Source of the DNA: an uncultured Eubacteriales bacterium
GTDB taxonomy: Bacteria > Bacillota > Clostridia > Lachnospirales > Lachnospiraceae
DNA: 64,000 bases
Assembly (NCBI GenBank): GCA_900314885.1
Contig: OMWY01000009.1
Coordinates: 24,045-88,044 of the forward strand
Reading direction: 5' to 3'
Shown: in pieces, positions 8,532-17,049 of the stretch
How the letters are laid out: every line of letters starts with the position of its first letter
Position numbering within the stretch: position 1 is the first letter of the stretch
The notes under the pieces: model-generated
The model's database searches: none
What the model was told of the DNA's origin: nothing
The model's input: only the letters and a program-made list of their open reading frames with translations
Position numbers and translations under genes: made by a program

Positions 8532-8753
8532 TTATCTTTTCTTTACTCTATAAATAATGTAGATTATTTCACTAATCACAGCCATTATCTCTGACAGGCG
8601 AAGTATCTCATCGAAGTTGGTGTGCCAAATGTTCATAAGGAATATGGAAAATATTATGAACATGGCAAACCACCAGGCGAAAAAGACCGCCGCGGCGATA
8701 ACGTAACGTAAAACTTCAAGAAAAATATCCGTAATTTTCTGTCTCATAGCCAT
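8532..8753 (-). CDS. Small membrane protein of unknown function
   Basis: 73 aa with one long or two short hydrophobic helices (about residues 14-40 and 55-68) and a basic C-terminus (YRVKKR). The start lies 19 bp after the stop of the arabinanase gene with a GGAAAG before it, so it is probably the last gene of that transcript. No recognised family. Confidence 0.55.
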   Translation of the reverse strand: MAMRQKITDIFLEVLRYVIAAAVFFAWWFAMFIIFSIFLMNIWHTNFDEILRLSEIMAVISEIIYIIYRVKKR

Positions 8754-8772
8754 AGTTCACACTTTCCGCCGA

Positions 8773-10347
8773 TTATTCATCGTACTTGGCGCCCCAGAGA
8801 GTCGTATTATTTCCAACTGCTGAAAATGCCATAACATCGGTGCCGGCCTCGTCGGTCATCTTACAGAAGACACCCGAGTAGGTAACATCCTCGTAGCTTA
8901 TCGTCATATAGTAGGTGCCATTCTTCATGGTCCACTTGCCCTCGATATTTTCACCGAACACATTTCCCCGCTTCGTAAGTACAAGCTTAAAAGGCTCTGC
9001 TACGTTCTTGTCGATATTCATGCCAAGGTTGTCCACATAATAGGTTCCGACAACGTCGTCCTTCTTGATATCATTCGAAGGAACCTCGCCGTTTGTATTA
9101 TATGGCAGAACGCAAGGCCAGCCCTCTTCATTTAATATGTACTGCTTGACACGGTCGGAGAAATTCTCGCCATTATTTGAAAATCTCGTGTGGTAAACAA
9201 CATATCTTAAATTGGTATCAGGGTCGATAAAGGCCGAGTTATGGCCGGTCGCCATATAGTCAGCCTTAAGGCTCGGCATAAAATAATTTCCCGAAAGCTT
9301 GAGTCCGAAGCAGGCGTGATTGCCGGACTTCTCGTAAGGCGTCTGACCGTTCATATCAACGTAATCACCGTCTACATTCTTTGAACGAAATACCCTGATC
9401 TGGTAGCCTCCGTTCGTATTGAGACCGCCGTAAGATACGAAAAGGTAATAATAATCGCTGTCCTTATCGTACATGATGTAAGGTCCCTCTATAGACTTGT
9501 GGCCGCCGCCGAGAAGGCGCTTTCCAAAGTAAGCGTCAACCTGATTCTCAGGGTCAGCCTCAGGGTGAATTACCTTTCCTGTCTGCTCATCAAGCTGCAG
9601 GAGGAAAATACCACCCGACCATGAGCCGTAAACCATCCAAAGCTTGCCGTCTTTATCGTAGAAAACGGTCGGGTCGAGGGCGTTCGGATATTCGTTGAAA
9701 TTATACTCGCCACCGATATCTATATAATTTTCCTTGGCGTAATCCTCCGAGACGTAATCAAGCACATCAGTCTTAGTAAGAGATTCATTCGTAAGACCCG
9801 AGTAAATGAGGTTCGCCGCCCACTCATATTTGCCATCGATGGTATCACTTGTAGCAAATTCGAGTGTCGAAGCGTTAAAGGTAGACGAAGTACAATAATA
9901 GAGGCAGTACTTCTTCATAGCCTTATTGTAAATGACATCAGGCGCCCAGAGCCTTACACCGCCGTTACCATCGGTAGGGATAACGGACGAATCGTTTCCG
10001 GTATAATAGAACACGTGGTTATCCTTGTCCGCCATGAGATCGCCGTATATGGCGTTCTTCTCTGTATAGCCGTTCCCAAGGTAGGTCCAGGTACGTAAGT
10101 CATCCGAAACAGCAGCAGTCATGTGAGTTCCGAAGATATAGTACTTGCCATTTTCCTTGTAAACAGATGGATCATGAACCGCTACCCTTGCGTTCACCGT
10201 ACCCGTCTTGATGTTCGATGTGTCAACCGTAAAATCCACGTCAACCTTCTCCTTAAAAATAGTGTCTCTGTTGGCAACCACTGCCGCTACTGCCCCGACA
10301 GCCGCCACAGCGCATAGCGCTATGACAATTTTCTTTGTTTTCCCCAT
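8773..10347 (-). CDS. Membrane-anchored arabinan endo-1,5-alpha-L-arabinosidase, GH43
   Basis: 524 aa. An uncleaved signal anchor (hydrophobic residues 7-24, no lipobox) would place the enzyme on the outer face of the membrane. The GH43 propeller carries Asp59 in VHDPS, Asp225 in ALDPTVFYD and Glu287 in SIEGPYIM, with WAPDVIYN near residue 134; about 90 residues at the end form an extra beta domain as in large AbnA/AbnB-type arabinanases. It would cut arabinan into oligosaccharides for import and processing by the cytoplasmic GH51 and GH43. AAAGGGG precedes the ATG. An operator palindrome lies in its leader. Confidence 0.88.
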   Translation of the reverse strand: MGKTKKIVIALCAVAAVGAVAAVVANRDTIFKEKVDVDFTVDTSNIKTGTVNARVAVHDPSVYKENGKYYIFGTHMTAAVSDDLRTWTYLGNGYTEKNAIYGDLMADKDNHVFYYTGNDSSVIPTDGNGGVRLWAPDVIYNKAMKKYCLYYCTSSTFNASTLEFATSDTIDGKYEWAANLIYSGLTNESLTKTDVLDYVSEDYAKENYIDIGGEYNFNEYPNALDPTVFYDKDGKLWMVYGSWSGGIFLLQLDEQTGKVIHPEADPENQVDAYFGKRLLGGGHKSIEGPYIMYDKDSDYYYLFVSYGGLNTNGGYQIRVFRSKNVDGDYVDMNGQTPYEKSGNHACFGLKLSGNYFMPSLKADYMATGHNSAFIDPDTNLRYVVYHTRFSNNGENFSDRVKQYILNEEGWPCVLPYNTNGEVPSNDIKKDDVVGTYYVDNLGMNIDKNVAEPFKLVLTKRGNVFGENIEGKWTMKNGTYYMTISYEDVTYSGVFCKMTDEAGTDVMAFSAVGNNTTLWGAKYDE

Positions 10348-10369
10348 AGTATAACCCCTTTACATAGTC

Positions 10370-10385
10370 TTTAGATATTTCTAAA
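10370..10385. promoter_or_regulatory. Palindromic operator candidate in the arabinanase leader
   Basis: TTTAGA-TATT-TCTAAA matches the site at 5720-5735 at all 12 conserved positions. Here it lies about 22 bp downstream of the predicted transcription start, a position suited to repression. Confidence 0.6.
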
Positions 10386-10406
10386 GTATTTTGAGTTCAT
10401 ATAAAC

Positions 10407-10435
10407 ATTATACTACGGTCACGCGAATTTTGCAA
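10407..10435 (-). promoter_or_regulatory. SigA-type promoter for the arabinanase gene
   Basis: On the minus strand TTGCAA (10435-10430) and TATAAT (10412-10407) are separated by 17 bp. Confidence 0.65.
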
Positions 10436-10478
10436 GGAGAAAAATATGTTGGTTAAATGAAGTTAAAATTTAGTATAT

Positions 10479-10610
10479 TTATTGGTTGTACCATCTAACG
10501 CTGTTTCCGATCCATACACCAGTGGTTCGCTCGAATAATCGATGATGTCTGCCATAGAAGTAAGTTATTGTCAGCGCAATTGCCAAACATAACCATAATA
10601 AATTTTTCAT
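10479..10610 (-). CDS. Possible 43-residue single-helix membrane peptide
   Basis: The ATG at 10610 opens a frame beginning MKNLLWLCLAIALTITYFYG, a typical N-terminal membrane helix, followed by a basic/aromatic tail (GRHHRLFERTTGVWIGN) and a TAA. There is no clear Shine-Dalgarno sequence, which is the main argument against it. It fills an otherwise empty gap between the arabinanase promoter and the LDH promoter. Confidence 0.35.
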   Translation of the reverse strand: MKNLLWLCLAIALTITYFYGRHHRLFERTTGVWIGNSVRWYNQ

Positions 10611-10707
10611 GTGCCAAAGTCAAGCAAATTTTAACAAAATCTTAATTATTTTACTAACATGTTTGCTGTTCAGCCTCAACGAATTATGAAGTAAGTCATA
10701 GTTGGCC

Positions 10708-10736
10708 TTGATAAATTTCTTGCCAGGGTGTATTAT
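10708..10736 (+). promoter_or_regulatory. SigA-type promoter for the LDH-family gene
   Basis: TTGATA at 10708-10713 and TATTAT at 10731-10736 are spaced 17 bp apart. Confidence 0.6.
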
Positions 10737-10799
10737 ATTAGAGAATAACATCCATAATTTCTGGTTATGTTATTAGCATTTAGAAAAGAGGAATTTATC

Positions 10800-11753
10800 A
10801 TGAGCTTTAAGAATTCAAAAGTAGTTATTGTAGGCGCAGGAAATGTCGGTTCCACAACGGCTTACAGCATTATCAACCAGGGTCTCTGCGAGGAGGTGGC
10901 CCTTATTGATGTAAATAAGGATAAGGCTTACGCTGAGGCGCTTGATATGGCCCACTCTGTATTTTTCATGAACAGGAATATCAAGGTTCATTCGGGAGAT
11001 TACAGCGAGTGTAAGGATGCTGATATCGTTATTATTACGGCTTCGGCGCCTATGCCTAAGGACTCTCATAACCGCCTTGAGATGCTTGCGCCATCCATGA
11101 ATATCATGAAGTCAATAGTCACTAGTGTCATGGACAACGGCTTTGACGGCATTTTCCTCATTATATCTAACCCTGTTGATATAATGACATATTACACCTG
11201 GAAGATATCAGGCCTTCCTAAGAACCATGTTATAGGAAGCGGTACCAACCTTGACAGCGCGAGACTCTGCTGTGAGCTGGCGAATATGTACGACCTTGAC
11301 GCTAAGAGCGTAGAGGCTTACGTATGCGGTGAGCACGGCGACAGCGAGTTTGTTTCATGGAATTCGGCTACAATCGGTGGCAAGAACATTGATGATGTCA
11401 TGGCTGACAATAAGTCACGTACAGGTACGGTCACAAAGCCTGACCTTCTTAAGATGACCGCCCAGGCAGGCTGGGAGATATTTAACCGTAAGGGAAATAC
11501 CTGCTATGGTATAGCTTCTTCAGCGACATCTATTGTGAAGTCTATCCTCTTCAATGAGAACAGGATTTATCCTGTAACTGTTGATGTGGACGGCCAGTAC
11601 GGACTTCACGGAGTATTTCTTTCGGTACCGACAATTATTGACAACACAGGTGCCAAGGAAATTGTTGAAATAAAGCTGATGCCTGATGAGCAGGCAGCGC
11701 TCATGCACTCCGCCGAGGTGCTGACGTCCTTCTATGCTGAACTGGCACTATAA
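10800..11753 (+). CDS. L-lactate/malate dehydrogenase family 2-hydroxyacid dehydrogenase
   Basis: 317 aa NAD-dependent dehydrogenase of the LDH/MDH superfamily. The Rossmann motif is GAGNVGSTTAY (12-22), the catalytic His179 is in GEHGDS, Asp152 and Arg155 are in TNLDSARL, and Arg92 aligns with the mobile-loop arginine. The loop residue that separates LDH (Gln) from MDH (Arg) appears to be Met85 in ASAPMPKDSHNR, and the loop is one residue longer than usual. The substrate may therefore be another 2-oxoacid, as in L-2-hydroxyisocaproate dehydrogenases. AGAGGA precedes the ATG at 10800; an upstream in-frame ATG lacks such a site. Confidence 0.82.
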   Translation: MSFKNSKVVIVGAGNVGSTTAYSIINQGLCEEVALIDVNKDKAYAEALDMAHSVFFMNRNIKVHSGDYSECKDADIVIITASAPMPKDSHNRLEMLAPSMNIMKSIVTSVMDNGFDGIFLIISNPVDIMTYYTWKISGLPKNHVIGSGTNLDSARLCCELANMYDLDAKSVEAYVCGEHGDSEFVSWNSATIGGKNIDDVMADNKSRTGTVTKPDLLKMTAQAGWEIFNRKGNTCYGIASSATSIVKSILFNENRIYPVTVDVDGQYGLHGVFLSVPTIIDNTGAKEIVEIKLMPDEQAALMHSAEVLTSFYAELAL

Positions 11754-11840
11754 CTCCTTCCGTTTGTCTATATTTATTCACACTCTATGCTCTTAAGGCT
11801 CCCTCTTGAGGGGCTGTCTGCGAAGCAGACTGAAGGAGTC
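11754..11840. repeat. Intergenic hairpin element with ACTCCTTC / GAAGGAGT ends
   Basis: Begins right after the LDH stop with ACTCCTTCCGT and ends with GAAGGAGTC. Inside are CTCCCTCTTGAGGG and GTCTGCGAAGCAGAC, each self-complementary. ACTCCTTCCGT also begins the element at 27155, and GAGGGAG recurs at that element's right end. Confidence 0.65.
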
Positions 11841-11869
11841 AAAATAAGACACACCTAGTGTGTCTTATT
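11831..11869. repeat. Left copy of a 39-bp inverted repeat flanking the FliK-like gene (contains a terminator-like hairpin)
   Basis: Contains GAAGGAGTCAAAATAAGACA followed by a 12-bp perfect hairpin (AATAAGACACAC / GTGTGTCTTATT, loop CTA, 11843-11869). The reverse complement of 14033-14071 matches at 37 of 39 positions; the two differences are in the loop. The hairpin may also terminate the LDH transcript. Confidence 0.8.
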
Positions 11870-11904
11870 ATTTACCGTATAGTTGCCGATATATTCATTG
11901 ATAA

Positions 11905-11945
11905 CCGTGTCTGGCTCACGCTGCGAAGCTGCGGGTGCCTGACTC
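11905..11945. repeat. Hairpin element of the CAGGCAC / GAGCCAGACAC family
   Basis: Read on the minus strand it starts CGAGTCAGGCAC, has a GC-rich inner hairpin centred on a GCTTCGC turn, and ends GAGCCAGACACGG, like the elements at 31471 and 40473. It ends about 20 bp before the FliK-like gene's start. Confidence 0.7.
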
Positions 11946-11964
11946 GATCTAGAGGAGGGACACT

Positions 11965-14022
11965 ATGGCAATTGACATATCACGCGTAAATACACAAGGC
12001 ATCACCATAAACAACGGCAATCAGTCAGGCATTGGCCGCACAGTCGATACAGGAAGAACAGAAGCTACAGCCGGAACTGGCTCAACCGGTACCATGGACT
12101 TCTCAAATCTAAAGGAAGGCCAGACATTTACAGGGCAGGTAACAAATATTACCCCTGAGGATGTCACCATAGCGCTCGATAACGGTGGAACCCTTACCGC
12201 AAGGTACGATGCCAAGGCAGAGCTTACCATAGGCGATGGCGCCCGGTTCAAGGTCATCAGCAACGAAAACGGAACCATTGTATTAAAGTCGCTCTCAAAT
12301 ATTTCAAGTATAGACTCGGCAGTCGATAAAGCTCTTATGGCTGCCGACCTTCCATACACTCCTAAGAACGAAGAATTAATAAATGCACTTCTTAAAAATG
12401 AATTTCCGGTCAACCGCCAGATGATAAATAATATTCTCTCCCAGGCCTATAAGAATCCGGATATTTCCATGAAGAACCTCGTCCTTATGAATAAATTAGG
12501 TATGGAAATCACTCCCGAAAACACAAGGATGTTCGAAAATTACGCAAACGGAAGAGGAGAACTTGTAGGCGGTATTAATGACTCCTTTAAGGATATGCTC
12601 TCTATGATAGACGGTCTGCTTTCTGATGGCAACACTGATGTCGCTTCGGAATTCGCAAACAGTCTTTTAACTACGCTTAATACAGGACGTGAGCCTGATG
12701 AGATGGTCCTTGCCTTTTTGGAAAATGATACGAATAAGCCACTTACCATTCCTACTAATGTAGGGAGCTTTGCGGATTATTTATCGCAGATATTTGAAAA
12801 TGCGGAGAACGGGGGTAAGCCTACCCTTCTTGATTTAAATTTTGCGGGACTTGATAATGCCGTTACGGAAGAAGAGAATACAGGAGTAAATAGCCTTTCT
12901 AAGGATGTAAATAATATTATTGATGAAAATAATGGAGAACAGAATATCGAAACGGCAGATCCCGCTGACGGGCCTGCTAAGGCATCAAGGAACCTTGCCG
13001 AAATAACCGCTGACACTAGGCTTTCTGAAGTATTCTCAAGAGAAGAGAGACTTCAAATTTTCGCCATATTTGAAAATTCGGATAATACCGATGCCGAATC
13101 ACTACAGAAATTAATAAACGGAAATATGTCAATGAAGGAGCTTTCGGATTTAATAAATACACTTCCCGAGAGCGCCACGAACGACAGGCTTCCTGACATT
13201 TTAAATAAATTCGTGAGTGGAATTAGTGGGGACACTACCGCAAATGAAGAAGTTGCGGGAATGTTACCTAAGGAGGCGACACTTAAGCAGGCGGCTGACA
13301 GCATTTCAACCTTACTTAAGAGCGGAAATCTTACAAAATCGCAGACCGCGGCCCTCCTTCACTCAAGGGATTTCAGCCAGACCCTGAGAGCTCTCATGGA
13401 GACAAACTGGACTCTCTCTGCGTCTGAATTAAATAAGGATAGCTTAAAGAGCCTCTATGAAAGAGTTAACAGGCAGAGCGCCGATATAGCAAAGGCTGCT
13501 GCCAAGGCTAGCGCTGAGGGCTGGATTAATTCAAATCTCAAGCAGGACATGGGGCAGATGAACGAGAATCTTAACTTCATGCAGGCTATGAATGAGCTCA
13601 TGAACTATGCCCAGGTACCTTTACGAATGAGCGGTCAGAATGTTACGGGGGACCTCTATGTCTATACTAAAAAGGGCCGTCGCAGAATGACAGCGGATGG
13701 AGGTGTATCATGTCTTCTTCACCTTGATATGAGCAACCTCGGCGCCATGAATGTCCGCATTGAGCTTAAGGGAGCAAATGTCTCGACTAAATTTTACCTT
13801 GATGACAATGAGTCCGCTAACCTCATAACATCCCACCTTCACGAGCTCGACGAGGCTATAGCGAAACAGGGCTATGTAGCGAACAGCGAGGTCGTTAAGA
13901 AAAATGATAGAAAGGATGAGCACGCCAAACAAGGCGGCCAGCTTGACTTCGTGAAGGATTTCGTTGAGCGTGAAATGCCCGAGGGGAGATTTAGCAGGTA
14001 TTCATTTGATATGAGGGCGTAA
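11965..14022 (+). CDS. FliK-like (flagellar hook-length control, Flg_hook domain) protein
   Basis: 685 aa, hydrophilic, no signal peptide. A Gly/Thr-rich start is followed by a small OB-like segment (about 45-110), a long helical Asn/Leu/Glu-rich middle (120-510) and a C-terminal domain (about 560-665) with GDLYVYTKKGRRRM, SCLLHLDMSNLGAMNVRIEL and HLHELDEAIAKQGY, resembling the FliK C-terminal domain. By family it would interact with the flagellar export gate to set hook length. No other flagellar genes are present, so it is an orphan here. GAGGAGGG lies 9 nt before the ATG. It is bracketed by 39-bp inverted repeats. Confidence 0.68.
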   Translation: MAIDISRVNTQGITINNGNQSGIGRTVDTGRTEATAGTGSTGTMDFSNLKEGQTFTGQVTNITPEDVTIALDNGGTLTARYDAKAELTIGDGARFKVISNENGTIVLKSLSNISSIDSAVDKALMAADLPYTPKNEELINALLKNEFPVNRQMINNILSQAYKNPDISMKNLVLMNKLGMEITPENTRMFENYANGRGELVGGINDSFKDMLSMIDGLLSDGNTDVASEFANSLLTTLNTGREPDEMVLAFLENDTNKPLTIPTNVGSFADYLSQIFENAENGGKPTLLDLNFAGLDNAVTEEENTGVNSLSKDVNNIIDENNGEQNIETADPADGPAKASRNLAEITADTRLSEVFSREERLQIFAIFENSDNTDAESLQKLINGNMSMKELSDLINTLPESATNDRLPDILNKFVSGISGDTTANEEVAGMLPKEATLKQAADSISTLLKSGNLTKSQTAALLHSRDFSQTLRALMETNWTLSASELNKDSLKSLYERVNRQSADIAKAAAKASAEGWINSNLKQDMGQMNENLNFMQAMNELMNYAQVPLRMSGQNVTGDLYVYTKKGRRRMTADGGVSCLLHLDMSNLGAMNVRIELKGANVSTKFYLDDNESANLITSHLHELDEAIAKQGYVANSEVVKKNDRKDEHAKQGGQLDFVKDFVEREMPEGRFSRYSFDMRA

Positions 14023-14032
14023 ACGAGAAAAA

Positions 14033-14071
14033 AATAAGACACACAAAGTGTGTCTTATTTTGACTCCTTCA
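14033..14071. repeat. Right copy of the 39-bp inverted repeat flanking the FliK-like gene
   Basis: Perfect 12-bp hairpin (AATAAGACACAC / GTGTGTCTTATT, loop AAA) followed by TTTGACTCCTTCA. It is an inverted copy of 11831-11869 and includes the stop codon of the convergent MalY gene. Flanking A and T runs make it a plausible bidirectional terminator. Confidence 0.8.
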
Positions 14072-15289
14072 ATTCATAAAGCTTACCATTCTGTCAAAGG
14101 CTTCCTTTATCCTTGCGGTCGGTGAGGCCAGGTTTAATCTGATGGAATAAGGAGCGTTAAATAGGCTGCCGTCCTGCCAGCCTACACCGTAATCCCAGCC
14201 CTTTTTAATAAGCTCATCCCTTGTCATATTGTGGCTCTTAAGGTACTCCTCACAGTCAAGGAGCATCATATAGGTTCCTTCTGTTTTAAAGGCTGTCACA
14301 CCGTCTAATTTATTTCTCACGTAATCATCGGCAACATTTACATTTTCGGAAAGAACAGGTAGCAGCTGGCTAAGCCAGTTATTTCCTTCCTCGCTGTAAG
14401 CTCCTATTAAAGCATGCTCCGAAAAAACATTCATGCTGTTATAGACCAGCTTACTGCTTATGCCTTGAACGCGCTCACGGATTGTCTTGTTATAAATGAT
14501 ATGATAGGCCCCTATTAATCCTGCCAAATTAAATGTCTTAGATGGGGCGTAAAAGGCCATTACATTATCATGAGCCCATTCACTTACGGACTGGGCAGGC
14601 GTATACGAATTACCGTTCATCATCAGGTCTGACCAGATTTCATCGGAAATTACGGCGCAGTTATTCTTCTCATAAACCTCCATCGCCCTTGTTATCTCTT
14701 CTTTGGTCCAGACTCTGCCGCAAGGATTGTGAGGATTGCAGAATATAGCTACATGAATGTGATTTTCCTTTATTTTTCTGTCCATATCCTCATAGTCCAT
14801 ACGCCACGCCCCGCCTTCATCACGGATAAGTGGGCTGTGAACTATATGGTATCCGTTTCCCGAAACCACCTCTGTAAATCCAACGTAGGTCGGGCTGTGA
14901 AGCAGCACGGCATCTCCCGGTGCGGCGAACACCTTCAGCGCCGACAATACCCCGCCAAGTACACCATTTTCATATCCTATATATTCTTTTTTTATTCCAT
15001 CGGTGTGCTTTCTAAGTTTATGCCAGTATTTTATGGCTTCATAATATTCGTCACTCGGCTCAAAGTATCCGAAGGCCGGATGCTTCGCCCTTTCAATTAT
15101 CGCCTCTGTAACAGAATCCGCGGTAGGAAAATTCATATCCGCTACCCACATCGGAATAGGGTCAAAGCCCTCCTTCGCTTTATCCGGTGCGAAGCCCTTA
15201 AAATTCGGATTTCCAATTCCGTCTATAGAAATCGCGTCATGACCTCGGCGATCTATTAATGTTTCAAAATCATACTTTTTAAAGCACAT
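14069..15289 (-). CDS. MalY/PatB-type PLP-dependent C-S lyase (cystathionine beta-lyase)
   Basis: 406 aa fold-type I aminotransferase family enzyme. It shows DPIPMWVADMNFPTA near residue 45, ENGVLGGVLSAL (cofactor phosphate region), CNPHNPCGRVW, DEIWSDLMM and the PLP lysine in APSKTFNLAGL. By family it cleaves cystathionine or cysteine to homocysteine/H2S, pyruvate and ammonia. The ATG at 15289 has AGAGGGA 6 nt upstream; an extension to 15328 lacks a site. It is a single-gene unit with its own promoter, convergent with the FliK-like gene. Confidence 0.88.
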   Translation of the reverse strand: MCFKKYDFETLIDRRGHDAISIDGIGNPNFKGFAPDKAKEGFDPIPMWVADMNFPTADSVTEAIIERAKHPAFGYFEPSDEYYEAIKYWHKLRKHTDGIKKEYIGYENGVLGGVLSALKVFAAPGDAVLLHSPTYVGFTEVVSGNGYHIVHSPLIRDEGGAWRMDYEDMDRKIKENHIHVAIFCNPHNPCGRVWTKEEITRAMEVYEKNNCAVISDEIWSDLMMNGNSYTPAQSVSEWAHDNVMAFYAPSKTFNLAGLIGAYHIIYNKTIRERVQGISSKLVYNSMNVFSEHALIGAYSEEGNNWLSQLLPVLSENVNVADDYVRNKLDGVTAFKTEGTYMMLLDCEEYLKSHNMTRDELIKKGWDYGVGWQDGSLFNAPYSIRLNLASPTARIKEAFDRMVSFMN

Positions 15290-15351
15290 GATAAATCCCT
15301 CTTTTCCAAAGCGTTCGGTTATAGCCACTGCTTAAGGCAGTTATTCAAACA

Positions 15352-15380
15352 ATAATACACCCCGGAATTAAAATTGTCAA
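15352..15380 (-). promoter_or_regulatory. SigA-type promoter for the MalY-type gene
   Basis: On the minus strand TTGACA (15380-15375) and TATTAT (15357-15352) are 17 bp apart. Confidence 0.7.
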
Positions 15381-15393
15381 GACTTACCGGATA

Positions 15394-17049
15394 TTAAGGT
15401 GACAATAATCTTTCTATAAGGCTCTTCTCAAGCTCCGGCAGGACGCCGAACGTATATGGCATATTCACCCGTTCCGTCCACTTGTGGGCGTCACGGCCAT
15501 AGACGCCGATATTTAGCGCCGGAATCGAAAGGTCTCTGATGTCATCGATTGGGACCGGATATATATTTTCCATTACAGGAAAATTCTCCCTGAGGACATT
15601 AATTGAATTGTCATCGTCGTCGCAGTCAATGTAGCTCGAATCAGACAGTGAGGGATAAAAATGCTTAATTCTGAATTCGGTTCCCGTACCTTCGCTTACC
15701 TCGTCTGAGGTTTCCTTTAATATATCATATATTTTCTGCTCTTCATCGGAGGCTGATTCTTCATCATAATGAAGTCTGCAATGCGGTACATAGGGTGGCG
15801 CGAAGTAAAGCACAATAGCCGGATCTGTAATGCCGCATACATGAAGCAGGTATCTTATTAGTGGAACCTGGAGCTCCCTCTTATCGGTATTTTTCTTTTC
15901 CTCCTCAGAATAAATGCGGTCGTATTCATCTTTAGAAAAATCAGTCTTTTCGCGGGCTTTATTATACAGGTCGGCGAAGGATAATACATTTATCGGATAT
16001 TCAAACCTCTTTAACGGCAATAAATTTCTGTCGCTGTATTTATCATTTTCTTCGTTTATTTTATAAAGTACCTTTTTAAATGCGCTCTTACCGGCATTAA
16101 GAAGCTTACTCGTTATTTTGCTCATATCGGAATCAAAGACAAAATAATTAAAATAAAGAAGAGCTTCCTTCGCTGTCTGCACGTTATAGAAATCCTTCAA
16201 ATCCTTCAATTTAAGGACAGAGGGTGGTGGTGCCATTTCTCCCAGATTTTCATCGGCGTAATCACAGGAAAGCTGCAATTCATTTATAATCGCAGCCGCG
16301 AGAAATGAGGCATCGAAGCCTTCAAAGCACTGACCTACGTGGGTTTCCTTTCCCCGAATATAAAAGCATGGAAGGACCTTGCCACCCATTCCGGTGTAAA
16401 GGGTAATCTTGTCATCACCTTCATATAATTTGGTCGTAAAATCATTATTTAAGGCAGCGATAAATTTGTAGCCTTCTCCTCTTAATTTCTTTAATTCCGG
16501 AAGGCTTGTAATTATTCCCGTATGAAGATTCTCCTCAACAGGATTAAAAAGCCCAATAATATTTCCCGATAATTTATCCGGATTCTCTGAAAAGCGCTTA
16601 ATTAAAACCATAAATACCGCATCGCCGCTCTTCATATCAGAAGCGCCGCGGCCGAACATATAATCGCCCGAATTAAGGTCAGAAAGGACCTCGGGTGGAA
16701 GGTTTACCCTGCCCTCTCTTAAGGCGGCTTCTAATTTATCAGGGAAGCAGGCAAGCTCCTTAAGCGGACCATAGTCCTCAATTCCGACCATGTCTGTGTG
16801 GCCATGAATAATTACGGTATTTTTATTATTATCCTTTTCCCCTTTTAGAAGAGCCATTACGCTCATTCTTCCAAGGGAATCTCCCGGAATGGGAATGGTA
16901 ATCAGATTTTCCGGGTGCTTCATAAAATATGGGAGCTTAGCGAAGTAATCCCTAATATAAAGGGATACTTCCTTCTCTCCCGCAGTGCCATTCACACTGT
17001 TAATATTTACAAGCTTTTCCGTAAGAAGTTTTATTTCCTCGTCAATCAT
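15394..17049 (-). CDS. RocB-type M20-family peptidase/deacylase
   Basis: 551 aa, the length of RocB, the arginine-utilisation protein of Bacillus. Metal-binding motifs of the M20 family are present: HGHTDMVG near residue 83, GRGASDMKSGDAV near residue 133 and NPVEENLHTG near residue 169. RocB's reaction is not established; by fold it would hydrolyse an amide bond in an amino-acid derivative. Its ATG overlaps the stop of the HisC-like gene by 4 bp, so it is the last gene of the amidinohydrolase-aminotransferase-RocB operon. AGAGG precedes the start. Confidence 0.85.
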   Translation of the reverse strand: MIDEEIKLLTEKLVNINSVNGTAGEKEVSLYIRDYFAKLPYFMKHPENLITIPIPGDSLGRMSVMALLKGEKDNNKNTVIIHGHTDMVGIEDYGPLKELACFPDKLEAALREGRVNLPPEVLSDLNSGDYMFGRGASDMKSGDAVFMVLIKRFSENPDKLSGNIIGLFNPVEENLHTGIITSLPELKKLRGEGYKFIAALNNDFTTKLYEGDDKITLYTGMGGKVLPCFYIRGKETHVGQCFEGFDASFLAAAIINELQLSCDYADENLGEMAPPPSVLKLKDLKDFYNVQTAKEALLYFNYFVFDSDMSKITSKLLNAGKSAFKKVLYKINEENDKYSDRNLLPLKRFEYPINVLSFADLYNKAREKTDFSKDEYDRIYSEEEKKNTDKRELQVPLIRYLLHVCGITDPAIVLYFAPPYVPHCRLHYDEESASDEEQKIYDILKETSDEVSEGTGTEFRIKHFYPSLSDSSYIDCDDDDNSINVLRENFPVMENIYPVPIDDIRDLSIPALNIGVYGRDAHKWTERVNMPYTFGVLPELEKSLIERLLSP

